A stretch of 64,000 nucleotides of DNA from Isosphaera sp. (GCA_013822085.1 PNJV01000004.1:33987-97986), one strand, 5' to 3'. Counted from the stretch's first letter, positions 46,333 to 54,925 are shown. Notes: a model not told the origin generated them from the letters alone. Numbers and translations: made by a program.

Positions 46333-47493
46333 TTACTGCTTGGCCTTGAGCTGGTTGAGGGCGGCGACGATGTCGGCGACCTCGGCGCGCTTCTGGTACT
46401 GCGAGTCCACGTAGGCGTAGGTGACCTTGCCGTCGGTGTTGACGACGTAGGTGGCGGTGACGGGCAGCTCGCCGGCGCCGTCGGGGCCGTTGAAGCGGCG
46501 GAGGGCGTCGAAGTTGACGGAGTAGGCCAGGCGGTACTCCTTGGCGACCTTGTTGCCGACGTCGCTCAGGAGGGGGAAGGTGATGTTGATCTTCTTCTTG
46601 GTCTGGACGGAGTTCTCGACCAGCTGCGGGCTGACGGCCACGAGCTGACCGCCGGCGCCGGTGATCTCCGAGAGGCCGGCCTGGTAGCCCTGGAGCTGGC
46701 GGTTGCAGAAGGGGCACCACTGGCCGCGGTAGAAGGTCAGGACGACGGGGCCCTTGGTCAGGAGGGTCGAGAGCTTGACGGTGGCGCCGTCGGTGTCGGG
46801 CAGCTCGAAGTCCGGGGCGGCGTCGCCGACCTTGATGGCCTTGGAGGGGACGTCGGCGGCGGGGTCGCTGCGCTGCTGGCCCTGCTCAGCCGAGAGCGCC
46901 GAGGCGGTCACGCGGCCCTGCGGGGCCGAGAGGTCCGCGGCGGAGGAGCTCTTCTTCTCGCCGCCGTGGGGCTCCTCGCCGGAGGTCTTCTTCCAGTTGG
47001 CGTCGGCCTTGGGCAGGAGCTTGCCGGGCTGCTTCTCCCATTCCTTCTTGGTGTCGCCGAAGATGCCCTTGTAGAAGAGCAGCAGGCGGCCGTCCTCGAT
47101 GCGGAAGGACTTGGGATCGACCTCGACCTTCTCGTTCTTCTCAGCGAACGCGTAGGCGCACCAGCCGCCGTGGGCGGGCTCGTACTTGAGCGGGTCGGCC
47201 TTGAAGGCGTCGAGGTTCTTCTGGTTGGCGAAGTGGTACGTGGCGCCCTGGAAGGTGTGGCTGAACTCCTTCTTGCCCTTGGTGGGGGTGCCGCCGCCCT
47301 CGGGGAAGTAGGCCACCGGGTCGTAGCCGGAGATGGCCAGCTTGTTCTTGTCCAGGCTGTAGTGATTCACGGCGCGGTCGGTCTGGGTGGGCTCGAACGC
47401 CATGGCGGGAGCCGCCGCGACGAACAGGCCTGCCGAGAGGACGAGCGCCGCCGCGGTGTTGACCAGGAATTTGCGACCGTTCTGAACCATCAT
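46333..47493 (-). CDS. exported fusion of a YHS-like domain and a peroxiredoxin/thioredoxin-fold domain
   Basis: A 386-residue protein. Residues 1-32 are a signal peptide (AAALVLSAGLFVAAAPAMAF). Residues about 40-150 are YHS-like (LAISGYDPVAYFPEGGG, EFSHTFQGATYHFANQKNLD, HGGWCAYAFAEKN), as found in metal-linked proteins. A Ser/Ala/Gln-rich linker follows. Residues about 220-386 are AhpC/TSA-like (DAAPDFELPDTDG, GQWCPFCNRQLQGYQAG with C260 and C263). A periplasmic peroxide- or thiol-reducing role is likely. GGAG lies about 10 nt before the start. Confidence 0.85.
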   Translation of the reverse strand: MMVQNGRKFLVNTAAALVLSAGLFVAAAPAMAFEPTQTDRAVNHYSLDKNKLAISGYDPVAYFPEGGGTPTKGKKEFSHTFQGATYHFANQKNLDAFKADPLKYEPAHGGWCAYAFAEKNEKVEVDPKSFRIEDGRLLLFYKGIFGDTKKEWEKQPGKLLPKADANWKKTSGEEPHGGEKKSSSAADLSAPQGRVTASALSAEQGQQRSDPAADVPSKAIKVGDAAPDFELPDTDGATVKLSTLLTKGPVVLTFYRGQWCPFCNRQLQGYQAGLSEITGAGGQLVAVSPQLVENSVQTKKKINITFPLLSDVGNKVAKEYRLAYSVNFDALRRFNGPDGAGELPVTATYVVNTDGKVTYAYVDSQYQKRAEVADIVAALNQLKAKQ

Positions 47494-47585
47494 GTGAGCG
47501 AACTCCGATGTGTTCAGTGCCCGGCGCCTGCGTGGGCCGTGGATGGCACTGAACGGGTTTGTGTGTCTTAGACTGCTGCGTACGA

Positions 47586-47598
47586 ACGGATCTTCCGT
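47586..47598. promoter_or_regulatory. short inverted repeat upstream of the YHS-peroxiredoxin gene
   Basis: ACGGA and TCCGT flank a 3-bp centre about 95 bp before the start codon. It is where an operator or -35 region could sit. It is short and could be chance. Confidence 0.25.
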
Positions 47599-48038
47599 GC
47601 CTCTAAGGACATTTTCGCTGAGCCAGCTGCTGCGCTGGGCGTCAAGGGCCCGCGGCTGAGAATCCTCGCGTCGCGGCCGTGCTTGTCAGAGCGAACGCTC
47701 GGGCTGGAGGTGTGGCTCGGATGCGACGCGGGGTCATCGGGCGTGGAGTGCTGCAGAGCGCCGCTCGGGCGTGCTCGCTGGGTGGCCGCGTGCTCAGCGG
47801 GGACACGGAACGAAGAGCTCCCCGGCCGAGCGAGCGATGAACGTTCTTGGATCCGTCATGAGACGACCGTGTCGGCCAAACTGTTCGCGCTGTTGCAAAG
47901 TTTCGGTGTTTCTCCTCTTGAAAAGCCCACATGTGGGGCCGGAGCGGGCGAGCACACCCAAGATCAGGGGATGCGTGCTGCGGATAGGGAAGGCTGAAGT
48001 CAGAAACAAGGGTATTCGCCCACACGGATGCGAATGAC

Positions 48039-48044
48039 TATACT
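48039..48044 (+). promoter_or_regulatory. candidate -10 of the Rieske operon
   Basis: TATACT, in an AT-richer stretch, 165 nt before the first gene of the operon. No good -35 hexamer is seen at the right spacing. Confidence 0.35.
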
Positions 48045-48208
48045 CACGCTGTGCCTGATTGCTATTGGTGCAACACGAGCGCGCGGCACCGCGGTTAGAG
48101 CGGTTAGAAACCCACTATTCTCGGCGTCGAACGTCCACGGAGGTGGTGCACAGCTGGCGGTACGAGGGGCCCTGCGGTGTGTCCCGGAGCGATTGGCTTG
48201 GAGCTGTT

Positions 48209-48448
48209 ATGAGTTTGATAGGCATTATGGTACTAGCGCTAGGGGTGTACGCCGCGGTGGGCGTTGCGGTGGCGAGCGCCTTTGTCGTGTGGGGGGTGGG
48301 GCGCGTGGACGAGGGTGCGCGGATCTCCACGCGGGCGTTCCGGGTGATGATCCTGCCCGGCGCGGTGGCGTTGTGGCCGGCGGTGCTGGTGTGGTGGGTC
48401 CGCGGCGGCGGCGGGCCACCGGCGCACGACCAGGGGGGCGCACCGTGA
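48209..48448 (+). CDS. small two-helix membrane protein, first gene of the Rieske operon
   Basis: A 79-residue protein from ATG at 48209 with a GGAG-like site 6 nt upstream. It has two membrane helices (MSLIGIMVLALGVYAAVGVA, ILPGAVALWPAVLVWWV) joined by a short loop (WGVGRVDEGARISTRAFR). No family was recognised. Its stop overlaps the next start by GTGA. The position suggests a small subunit or assembly partner of the membrane redox protein downstream. Confidence 0.75.
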   Translation: MSLIGIMVLALGVYAAVGVAVASAFVVWGVGRVDEGARISTRAFRVMILPGAVALWPAVLVWWVRGGGGPPAHDQGGAP

Positions 48449-48600
48449 ACAAACGGCACCGGCTGATACACCTGATCGTGTGGATGATCTTGGCCCCGGC
48501 CCTCCTGGGGGTGATCGCGGCGGGGGTGGCGCTGCGGCCGGAGCGGGTCGCGCCGTCAGCGGGCAACATCGTCGGCGGCCAGGCAGGGGCCACGCCGTGA
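48445..48600 (+). CDS. single-helix membrane microprotein
   Basis: A 51-residue protein with a GTG start, beginning VNKRHRLIHLIVWMILAPAL. One hydrophobic helix is followed by a short soluble tail (RPERVAPSAGNIVGGQAG). It overlaps both neighbours by 4 nt (GTGA on each side), which strongly suggests a real, coupled gene. The function is unknown. Confidence 0.7.
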   Translation: MNKRHRLIHLIVWMILAPALLGVIAAGVALRPERVAPSAGNIVGGQAGATP

Positions 48601-49709
48601 GCGCCGGGTACAAGGCGGTGCAGTGGAACGCCCACAAGCGGGCCTACGACGCGGCGGCTGTGTCGGCGGTGGTCGTGTTCGTGGGCGTGTACGTGGGCGT
48701 GAGCGCCGCGGCGCTGGGCCCGGACAGCCCCGGGCCGGAGGTGCTGGCCCTGCGCGGGCTGGGGCTCTGCGGCCTGGCCTTGTTGCACGCGGCGCTGTGC
48801 ATCGGGCCGATGGCCCGGCTGTGGCCGGGGCTCTCGCCGCTGCTGTACAACCGGCGGCATCTGGGCGTGATGATCGCCACGATCGGGGCCTCCCACGCGG
48901 CGATCGCGGTGGGGTACTACGGCGGCTTCGGCGTGCGCAACCCGGTGCTGGCGGTGGTCGACAGCGCCCCGACGTTCGGCTCGGTCAGCCGGTTCCCGTT
49001 CGAGACCCTGGGGATGCTGGCGCTGGTGATCCTGGGGGTGATGGCGGCGACGAGCCACGACTTCTGGCTCAGGCGGCTCGGGCCGCGGGCGTGGAAGTCT
49101 ATACACATGTTTGTGTATCTGGCGTACGCCCTGCTCGTCGGGCACGTCGCCTGGGGGGTGATGCAGAGCGAGCCGGGCCCGGTGGCGCCGGCGCTGCTCG
49201 GGCTGGGCGTGCTCACGGTGAGCGGGCTGCACATCGCCGCGGGGCTCAAGGAGCTGCGCGGGGCGAGGGTCGGGGGCGGGGCCCCGGCGCAGGCTGCGGG
49301 CGACGGCACGCCGTGGGTGGACGGCGGCGACGCGGGGACGATCGCCGACGGCCGGGCGCGCGTGGTGGCCCTGCCGGGGGGCGATCGTGTGGCGGTCTAT
49401 CGGCAGGGGTCCGCGCTCTCGGCTTTGGCCAACCGCTGCGCCCACCAGGGCGGGCCGCTGGGGGAGGGGCAGGTGATCGACGGGTGCGTCACCTGCCCGT
49501 GGCACGGCTACCAGTACGTGGCCCGCAACGGCAGCTCGCCGCCGCCGTTTACCGACAAGGTCGCGACGTACCGCCTGAGCGTGCGCAGCGGGCGCGTGCT
49601 GATCGACCCCCGCGCCCTGCCGCCGGGCACCGACGTGCCCCCCACGCCGATCGCGCCCAGCGGCGGCGTGCCCACCGCGGGCTCGCCCCGCGCCGAGGAC
49701 CCGTCATGA
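48597..49709 (+). CDS. ferric-reductase-like membrane domain fused to a Rieske [2Fe-2S] domain
   Basis: A 370-residue protein with a GTG start at 48597. Residues about 15-220 hold six membrane helices with histidines suited to bind b-type haem (H64, H88, H100, H154, H170, H183), including the GPRAWKSIHMFVYLAYALLV segment typical of ferric-reductase-like transmembrane domains. Residues about 240-340 form a Rieske domain: C281-x-H283 in NRCAHQGGPLGEG and C300-x2-H303 in VTCPWHGYQY. A Pro-rich tail follows. It probably moves electrons across the membrane. Confidence 0.88.
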   Translation: MSAGYKAVQWNAHKRAYDAAAVSAVVVFVGVYVGVSAAALGPDSPGPEVLALRGLGLCGLALLHAALCIGPMARLWPGLSPLLYNRRHLGVMIATIGASHAAIAVGYYGGFGVRNPVLAVVDSAPTFGSVSRFPFETLGMLALVILGVMAATSHDFWLRRLGPRAWKSIHMFVYLAYALLVGHVAWGVMQSEPGPVAPALLGLGVLTVSGLHIAAGLKELRGARVGGGAPAQAAGDGTPWVDGGDAGTIADGRARVVALPGGDRVAVYRQGSALSALANRCAHQGGPLGEGQVIDGCVTCPWHGYQYVARNGSSPPPFTDKVATYRLSVRSGRVLIDPRALPPGTDVPPTPIAPSGGVPTAGSPRAEDPS

Positions 49710-50500
49710 CCACCGCCGACCCCGCGCCGACCCCGCCCGCTGCCGCCGATCGCATCTACGTGGGGTACCTCCCCGCCACGCCCCGGGCTCGCCGAGTGGC
49801 GACGATCGCCATCGGAGCTGTCGTCGCGGGCGCAGCTGCGCTGGGCGGCGTGATCGCGGCGGCCCAGCGCCCCGCCGGGCCGGCGGTCTGGGACGAACAG
49901 CCCCAGACGTGGGACGGCTACGTGCTGGAAAAACCGTACCCGATGCTCATCGGGGGCACGCAGCAATCGCCGACGGTGTACCTGCTCGTCGGGGTGGGCA
50001 AGATCGGCGCGCAGGACCCGCTCAAGGGGCTCGGCGGCAAGCCGGCCAGGGTCTCGGGAACGCTCATCTCGCGCAGCGGCCAGGGGATCATCGAGCTGCA
50101 CGACGGCGACAGCGTCACGCCGCTGGCGTACGACCCCGGCAGCGACCTGCCGTTCTCGTCGCACGTCGCCTCAGCCGGCCCCGAGAGCCGCGCGGGAGAG
50201 ATCGTGGACTTCAAGTGCTTCCTGGGCGCCATGAAGCCCGGCGACGGCAAGGGGCACAAGGCCTGCGCCACCCTGTGCATCCTGGGCGGCATCCCGCCGG
50301 CGATCGTTACACCCACCCAGGGCGGGGGCTTCGAGTGGGCCGTGCTGGTGGGCACCGAGGGGGCGGCCGATCCGCAGGGCGTCATCCCGTACATCGCTGA
50401 GCCGGTGCGCGTCTTCGGCGAGCGCTGGGACGTTCGCGTGCTGGATCGTCCGGTGATGGCGATCCTGGCCATCGACCGGATCGAGAGGATCGGCGGCTAA
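49706..50500 (+). CDS. membrane-anchored protein with a conserved Cys/His motif, last gene of the Rieske operon
   Basis: A 264-residue protein. A single membrane helix lies at residues about 30-55 (VATIAIGAVVAGAAALGGVI), and the rest would face outward. The motif DFKCFLGAMKPGDGKGHKAC and ATLCILGGIPPAIV gives C171, H184, C187 and C191, which looks like a metal- or cofactor-binding site. I recall similar motifs in uncharacterised proteins beside redox genes, but no function is known. Its ATG overlaps the Rieske gene stop (ATGA). Confidence 0.78.
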   Translation: MTTADPAPTPPAAADRIYVGYLPATPRARRVATIAIGAVVAGAAALGGVIAAAQRPAGPAVWDEQPQTWDGYVLEKPYPMLIGGTQQSPTVYLLVGVGKIGAQDPLKGLGGKPARVSGTLISRSGQGIIELHDGDSVTPLAYDPGSDLPFSSHVASAGPESRAGEIVDFKCFLGAMKPGDGKGHKACATLCILGGIPPAIVTPTQGGGFEWAVLVGTEGAADPQGVIPYIAEPVRVFGERWDVRVLDRPVMAILAIDRIERIGG

Positions 50501-50775
50501 CCGGGCCCGGTGCGTGCCGGGGGCCCGGGTGCGCGACCGGGGCTTGTCGATACCCGTCGGATGGGCCCAGGTCCGGTTTCGCAGCTGCGTCGGCGACCCG
50601 CAGCGGGGGAATTCCCAAAGAGGGCCGATAGGCAGAACAGGATTAGAACGCCCCGTCGAGAAGGGACGTATCAGTGGCGATACGCTCTGCCGGGGCACGC
50701 CCGCGCGTGCCGACCCAGGCACGGCGCCGGTGTGCGGCGACCGAGCCACGACCCGACGGACCCGAGGCTCATGCC
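50501..50775. other. spacer between the Rieske operon and the dinB-like gene
   Basis: 275 bp without a recognised gene. It contains the palindrome GGGAATTCCC (50607-50616) and a GTATC/GATAC inverted repeat (50668-50683) 93 nt before the dinB-like start. Neither could be tied to a known regulator. Confidence 0.4.
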
Positions 50776-51336
50776 ATGAACCAAACGCCCGCCCTGCACT
50801 CGTGCCAACAGATCGCCGACGCCCTGGTGCAGTGCCTGAGGCAGGTGCGCGACGTGGTGACCCAGTGCACCGCCGAGCAGTACTCGCGCAAGCCCGTCGG
50901 GCAGGTGCAGTCGGCGGTGGGGCCGCACGTGCGGCACGTGCTCGACCACGCGGCGCGGTGGCTCGACTCGGTGCCGGACTCGGAGATCAACTTCGACGCG
51001 CGCTCGCGCGGGACCAGCGACGAGAGCGACCCGCTGGCGGCCGTCGGGCGGATCGACGGGCTGATCAGCCGGTACAGCGGCGGCCAGTTCGGGCACCTGC
51101 CCGGGCAGTGGACGCTGCGGATGCTCACGCACGAGCACAGCGAGCCGGTGGTGGTGCCGACCACGCCCGAGCGTGAGCTGCTGTTTGTCTTCAGCCACAC
51201 GGTGCACCACATGGCGATCATCGCGGTGATGGCGCGGACGCTGGGGCTGCGCCTGCCCGAGCGCTTCGGCTACGCGCCCTCGACACCCCAGACGGCGGGC
51301 ACCGCCGCGGGCGTGCACCGCCACGCGGCCGGCTGA
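50776..51336 (+). CDS. DinB-like four-helix metal-binding protein
   Basis: A 186-residue protein starting MNQTPALHSCQQIADALVQC. The helices contain histidines spaced as in the DinB/YfiT family: HVRHVLDHAARWLDS in the second helix and FVFSHTVHHMAIIAVMART near the end, a typical metal-binding HxxxH-like pair. Family members include thiol-dependent enzymes, and the substrate here is unknown. It precedes the NRDE gene by 35 nt. Confidence 0.8.
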   Translation: MNQTPALHSCQQIADALVQCLRQVRDVVTQCTAEQYSRKPVGQVQSAVGPHVRHVLDHAARWLDSVPDSEINFDARSRGTSDESDPLAAVGRIDGLISRYSGGQFGHLPGQWTLRMLTHEHSEPVVVPTTPERELLFVFSHTVHHMAIIAVMARTLGLRLPERFGYAPSTPQTAGTAAGVHRHAAG

Positions 51337-51371
51337 TCCGGCCAGGAGCACCGGCCCACCGCCACACGACG

Positions 51372-52252
51372 ATGTGCACGCTGAGCGTCGTCAGCTCGCC
51401 CGCGGACGCCCCCCACTGCCTGTGGCGCGCCGTCTTTGCGCGCGACGAGCTCAGGTCCAGGCCGCCGTCGGGCACGCCGCGGCTGCACTCGGGGCCGGCC
51501 CGGGCGCTGTACCCGATCGACGCCGCCGGGGGCGGGACGTGGCTTGCCGCCACCGAGCACGGCCTGCTGCTGGCGCTGCTCAACCAGAACCCGCGCCCGG
51601 GCCCGGCCGGCGCGGGTCCCCAGCGGGCCGCCGGCGGACGCAGCCGTGGCACGATCATCCCCGCGCTGACCGGCGCGCAGAGCCTGGCCGAGGCGCAGCG
51701 TGCCCTTGGTGCGCTGGACCGGCCGGGCTGGCGTCCTTCCGGCTTGTGGCGCTTGACGGGTCGGGTGTGGTGGTGGCCTCGTGGACGGGCCGGTCGTACC
51801 GGGTGCGCCGCGCGGGCGGGCGCGACGGGCTGTTCATGGTGTGCAGCTCCGGGCTGGGGGACCACGTGGTGCGGCCGCACCGGCACCGGCTGCTGGAGCG
51901 CACCCTCGCGCGTCTGGGCCCCACCGCGCGGGCGCAGGACGCCTTCCACGCCACGCACGACCCGGCCCGCGGGCAGCTCTCGCCGATGATGGCCCGGCGC
52001 GACGCGCGCACGGTCAGCGTGTGCCTGGTCGAGCGGGAGCCGAGCCGCTTCGTGCTGCGCTTCCGGCTTGTCCAGGGCGACGCGCAGCTGGGGGACGAGC
52101 ACCGATCGGAGCTGGCCACCCACGGGTCCCCGGCGCGCGGGGCCCAGGCGCGCGGGGCTGAAGCTCGCGATATTCAGGCGCGCGCGGCCCTGCCGACGGG
52201 CGCCGCGGGCGCTGCCCGGTCGCTGGCGGCCTGGCCGGGGCGGGACGCGTGA
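51372..52252 (+). pseudogene. NRDE/TANGO2 family protein, frameshifted
   Basis: The N-terminal part begins MCTLSVVSSPADAP, with FARDELRSRPPSGTPRL and GGGTWLAATEHGLLLALLNQN, the hallmark of NRDE/TANGO2 proteins. At about 51735 the family-like sequence moves to another frame: it continues as RLVALDGSGVVVASW and FMVCSSGLGDHVVRPHRHRL to a stop at 52252. One lost base in the CGTCC-TTCCGG stretch explains it. Either the gene is broken, or the assembly has an error. The 3' end overlaps the ATP-grasp start by 4 nt. Confidence 0.8.
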
Positions 52253-53355
52253 GCCTGGCCCAGGCATGGAGCGCCGGCCCGGACGCTGCGCACGCGCGCG
52301 GGCGTCTGCCGGTGTGGCTGGAGCGCGCGGCCCGCTACGAGTTCTGGCCGCGCCGGGTGTTCTACGCCCCGATGGTCCCGTGGCTGGCCTACCTGGCGGC
52401 CCGTTACGGCGGGCTCGGGGCGCTCACGGCGGCCAACCCCGGGATCACCAACAGCGGGCTCGTGGGCGAGAGCAAGGCCGACCTGCTGGCCAGGGCGCCG
52501 CGCGACCTGCTGCCCGACTTTGCCCTGGTGCGCAGCGGAACCCCCGCCGACCGCGCCCTGGCGCTGGCCGACGGCATGGCCCGCGCCGGCCTGAGCTGGC
52601 CGGTCATCTTCAAGCCCGACGTGGGCGAGCGCGGCTACGGCGTGCGGCTGCTGCGCACGCGCGACCAGGCGCTGGCGTACCTGGCGCAGCACCCGGGCGA
52701 CGTCATCGTCCAGCGGTACTGCCCCGAGCCGACCGAGGCCGGCGTGTTCTACCTGCGTCGGCCCGGCGCGCCGCGCGGCGAGATCTTCTCGGTCACGCTC
52801 AAGCGGTTCCCGGTGGTCACCGGCGACGGCCGGCGCACGCTGGCCCAGCTCGTCGACGACCACCCCAGGCTGCGGCTCCAGCGCGCCGTCTTCATGGCGC
52901 GCCTGGGCGCAGCGGCGCGGGACGTCCCCGACCGCGGCGAGCCCCGCCGGATGGCCGTGGCCGGCAACCACTGCCAGGGCACGCTCTTTGTCGACGGGCA
53001 GCACCTGGCTGGGCCCGGCCTGCTCGCCCAGTGCGAGCGCATCGCCCGCGCCGTCGGGGGGCTCTACGTGGCGCGGTTCGACATCCGCGCGCCCGGCGAG
53101 AACGCGCTGCGCCAGGGCGAGGGGCTGCGGCTGATCGAGATCAACGGCGTCGCCGCTGAGTCCACCAACATCTACGACCCCTCGTGGCGGCTCCTGCGCG
53201 CGTACCGCACGCTGCGGGCCCAGTGGGAGGCCGCCTATCAGATCGGCGCCGCCAACCGCCGCGACCGCGGGGCTGTGCCGTGGTCGGTCGGGCGCATCGC
53301 CCGGGCCGTCAGGTCGCACTTTGGCCGCAGCGGCATCGGCCCGCTGAGCGACTGA
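52249..53355 (+). CDS. ATP-grasp family enzyme of unknown substrate
   Basis: A 368-residue protein with a GTG start overlapping the upstream stop (GTGA). It has the ATP-grasp features: WPVIFKPDVGERGYGVRLLR near residues 120-140, VIVQRYCPEPTEAGVFYLRR, and a metal-binding end RFDIRAPGENALRQGEGLRL then IEINGVAAESTNIYDP. Such enzymes join a carboxylate to an amine or thiol with ATP. A hydrophobic patch near the N-terminus (VFYAPMVPWLAYLAARYG) hints at membrane contact. Confidence 0.82.
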   Translation: MSLAQAWSAGPDAAHARGRLPVWLERAARYEFWPRRVFYAPMVPWLAYLAARYGGLGALTAANPGITNSGLVGESKADLLARAPRDLLPDFALVRSGTPADRALALADGMARAGLSWPVIFKPDVGERGYGVRLLRTRDQALAYLAQHPGDVIVQRYCPEPTEAGVFYLRRPGAPRGEIFSVTLKRFPVVTGDGRRTLAQLVDDHPRLRLQRAVFMARLGAAARDVPDRGEPRRMAVAGNHCQGTLFVDGQHLAGPGLLAQCERIARAVGGLYVARFDIRAPGENALRQGEGLRLIEINGVAAESTNIYDPSWRLLRAYRTLRAQWEAAYQIGAANRRDRGAVPWSVGRIARAVRSHFGRSGIGPLSD

Positions 53356-53363
53356 GCCGCCCG

Positions 53364-53392
53364 TTGGCCCGCAACGGGGTTGGGGCTATCAT
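53364..53392 (+). promoter_or_regulatory. sigma-70-type promoter of rpmE
   Basis: TTGGCC (53364-53369) and TATCAT (53387-53392) are 17 bp apart. It gives a leader of about 70 nt before rpmE. Confidence 0.65.
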
Positions 53393-53468
53393 CTCGGCCC
53401 GTCGCGGAACGGGCGCCATCGCCACGCCGCCGTTGATCGAGTCAATTCGTCATCCCGAGGGTTCGCGT

Positions 53469-53732
53469 ATGAAGACCGGCATCCATCCCAAGTATTACCC
53501 GAACTGCAAGGTCTTTCACAACGGCATCGAGGTGATGACCGTCGGGGCGACGGTCCCCGAGATGCACGTCGAGGTGTGGTCGGGCTCGCACCCGTTCTTC
53601 ACGGGCAAGCAGGCGTTCGTGGACTCGGCCGGGCGGGTGGAGCGGTTCCAGAAGAAGTTCCAGGGCAACTACTTCAAGAAGCCCGAGAAGGCCGCCAAGG
53701 GCGCCGACAAGCCCGCCGAGCCGCAGGCCTGA
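53469..53732 (+). CDS. rpmE: 50S ribosomal protein L31, zinc-free form
   Basis: An 87-residue protein starting MKTGIHPKYYPNCKVFHNGI, with SGSHPFFTGKQAFVDSAGRV and ERFQKKF matching L31. Of the four zinc cysteines only one (C13) remains, so this is a zinc-independent form. L31 helps bridge the subunits. A Lys/Ala/Pro-rich tail follows the core. It has its own promoter and stands alone. Confidence 0.95.
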   Translation: MKTGIHPKYYPNCKVFHNGIEVMTVGATVPEMHVEVWSGSHPFFTGKQAFVDSAGRVERFQKKFQGNYFKKPEKAAKGADKPAEPQA

Positions 53733-53965
53733 GGACACGCCGGCGTATCGGACGCCCGGCGTGCCCGCGGCGCGTGCTGTGCCGATGACAAGGGGCGAGA
53801 ACACAACGCGGCACCGCGCGGGCCCTTGACTCGCTGGCGGGCCATCGCCGCGTGGGGTAGTGTCTGGCAGCAGCGGGCAGCCTGGCCCGGCCCCATCCAC
53901 CGGGCCGACGCGGCGACCGCGGCGGCGAAGGTTCCAACCCGATCCCACCAGACCAGGAGTCTTCC

Positions 53966-54925
53966 ATGAGGACGCCCGCGGCGATGTCGTTGCTTGCATT
54001 TGGCCTGAGCGCGCAGCTCGGGGCGGCCGCCTGGGCGGGGCCGTTCACCGCGGTGATCGACCACACCGAGAGCAGCCCGGCGCTGCTGCGCATCGAACGC
54101 GACCATACCCAGGTGAACGTGCTCGGGGGCGTGCTGGGGGACCCGTTCAACCCGCTGCGGGCGGGGCGCGACGGCGGCACGCCCAGCACGGGCATCGAGA
54201 TCAACGTGCTCGGCGGCGTGGTGGCGGCCTGGAGCGAGCACCACGCGGGCGTGCGCGTCAACGTGCGCAGCGGCACGCTCGAGACGGGCGCGTCGTTCGG
54301 CGCCGGGTCGAGCCTGAGCGTCCACGGCGGCTGGGTCGGCGGCCTGCCGATCGCCGCGGGCACGCTCCAGCCCAGCGTGGTCATCGGGGCCGGGGCCCGG
54401 GCCGACGTGCACGGCGGGAGCGTCGACGCTGGCGCACAGGTCTGGGGCGAGCTGAACGTGTTCGGGGGCTCGCTCGGGGCCGACCCGATCGGCCTGCCCA
54501 CGGGCCTGGCGCCGTTCGACGTCGAGACACGCTACCAGGACAGCATCCGGGTGCGCCACGGGGGCGTGGTCAACGTCTACGGCGGGCTCATCGGCCAGCA
54601 CCTGCGGGCCGACGACGGCGCCGAGGTCAACCTGTTCGTGTTGTCCGCGTCGCTCGACGGGGCGGCGCTTGGCCTGGGCCTTGGCGGCACGCGGACGATC
54701 GACCTGCGCGGGGGCGCGGCGCTCGACGTGGTCTTGGCCGACGGCTCGCGGCTGGGCCTGGTGCTCGACGAAACGGGCCTGCCGCTGATCGGCCCGACGG
54801 GCCCGGTCCAAGCGCCCGATTATGTCTCTTCGGGCGCGCTCCTGACCGTCACGCTCGTGCCGGCGCCCGGCTCAGCGGCGTTGCTGGGGATGTGCGGGCT
54901 GCTGGCCGCCCGCCGCAGGCGCTAA
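53966..54925 (+). CDS. secreted surface protein with PEP-CTERM-type anchor
   Basis: A 319-residue protein with a signal peptide (residues 1-24, MRTPAAMSLLAFGLSAQLGA). The body has repeated strand-like units ending in VNVLGG/VHGG/VFGG/VYGG (for example INVLGGVVAAW, LSVHGGWVGG, LNVFGGSLG, VNVYGGLIG), suggesting a beta-helix. The C-terminus VPAPGSAALLGMCGLLAARRRR is a PEP-CTERM sorting signal: a P-P motif, a hydrophobic helix and an Arg cluster. Attachment to envelope or export through an exosortase system is likely. Confidence 0.85.
   Translation: MRTPAAMSLLAFGLSAQLGAAAWAGPFTAVIDHTESSPALLRIERDHTQVNVLGGVLGDPFNPLRAGRDGGTPSTGIEINVLGGVVAAWSEHHAGVRVNVRSGTLETGASFGAGSSLSVHGGWVGGLPIAAGTLQPSVVIGAGARADVHGGSVDAGAQVWGELNVFGGSLGADPIGLPTGLAPFDVETRYQDSIRVRHGGVVNVYGGLIGQHLRADDGAEVNLFVLSASLDGAALGLGLGGTRTIDLRGGAALDVVLADGSRLGLVLDETGLPLIGPTGPVQAPDYVSSGALLTVTLVPAPGSAALLGMCGLLAARRRR

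Larger units (their letters stand above)
47494..48208. other. gene-poor region upstream of two divergent redox operons
   Basis: About 715 bp without a recognised gene. Open frames of 70-130 codons exist, for example 47683-47997 (+) and 47642-48025 (-), but they have no known motif and lack the codon pattern of their neighbours. The base composition is lower in GC than the rest of the window. The stretch holds an ACGGA-TCT-TCCGT inverted repeat (47586-47598), a CCCACATGTGGG palindrome (47926-47937) and a TATACT -10 (48039-48044). Confidence 0.6.

Noticed and set aside
47642-48025. 128-codon minus-strand frame in the gene-poor region
   Set aside because: No recognised motif, no ribosome binding site and poor third-position GC compared with neighbours. 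Left as unassigned sequence.
53826-53863. TTGACT and TAGTGT as a promoter for the PEP-CTERM protein
   Set aside because: The spacing is 26 bp, too long for a sigma-70 promoter.
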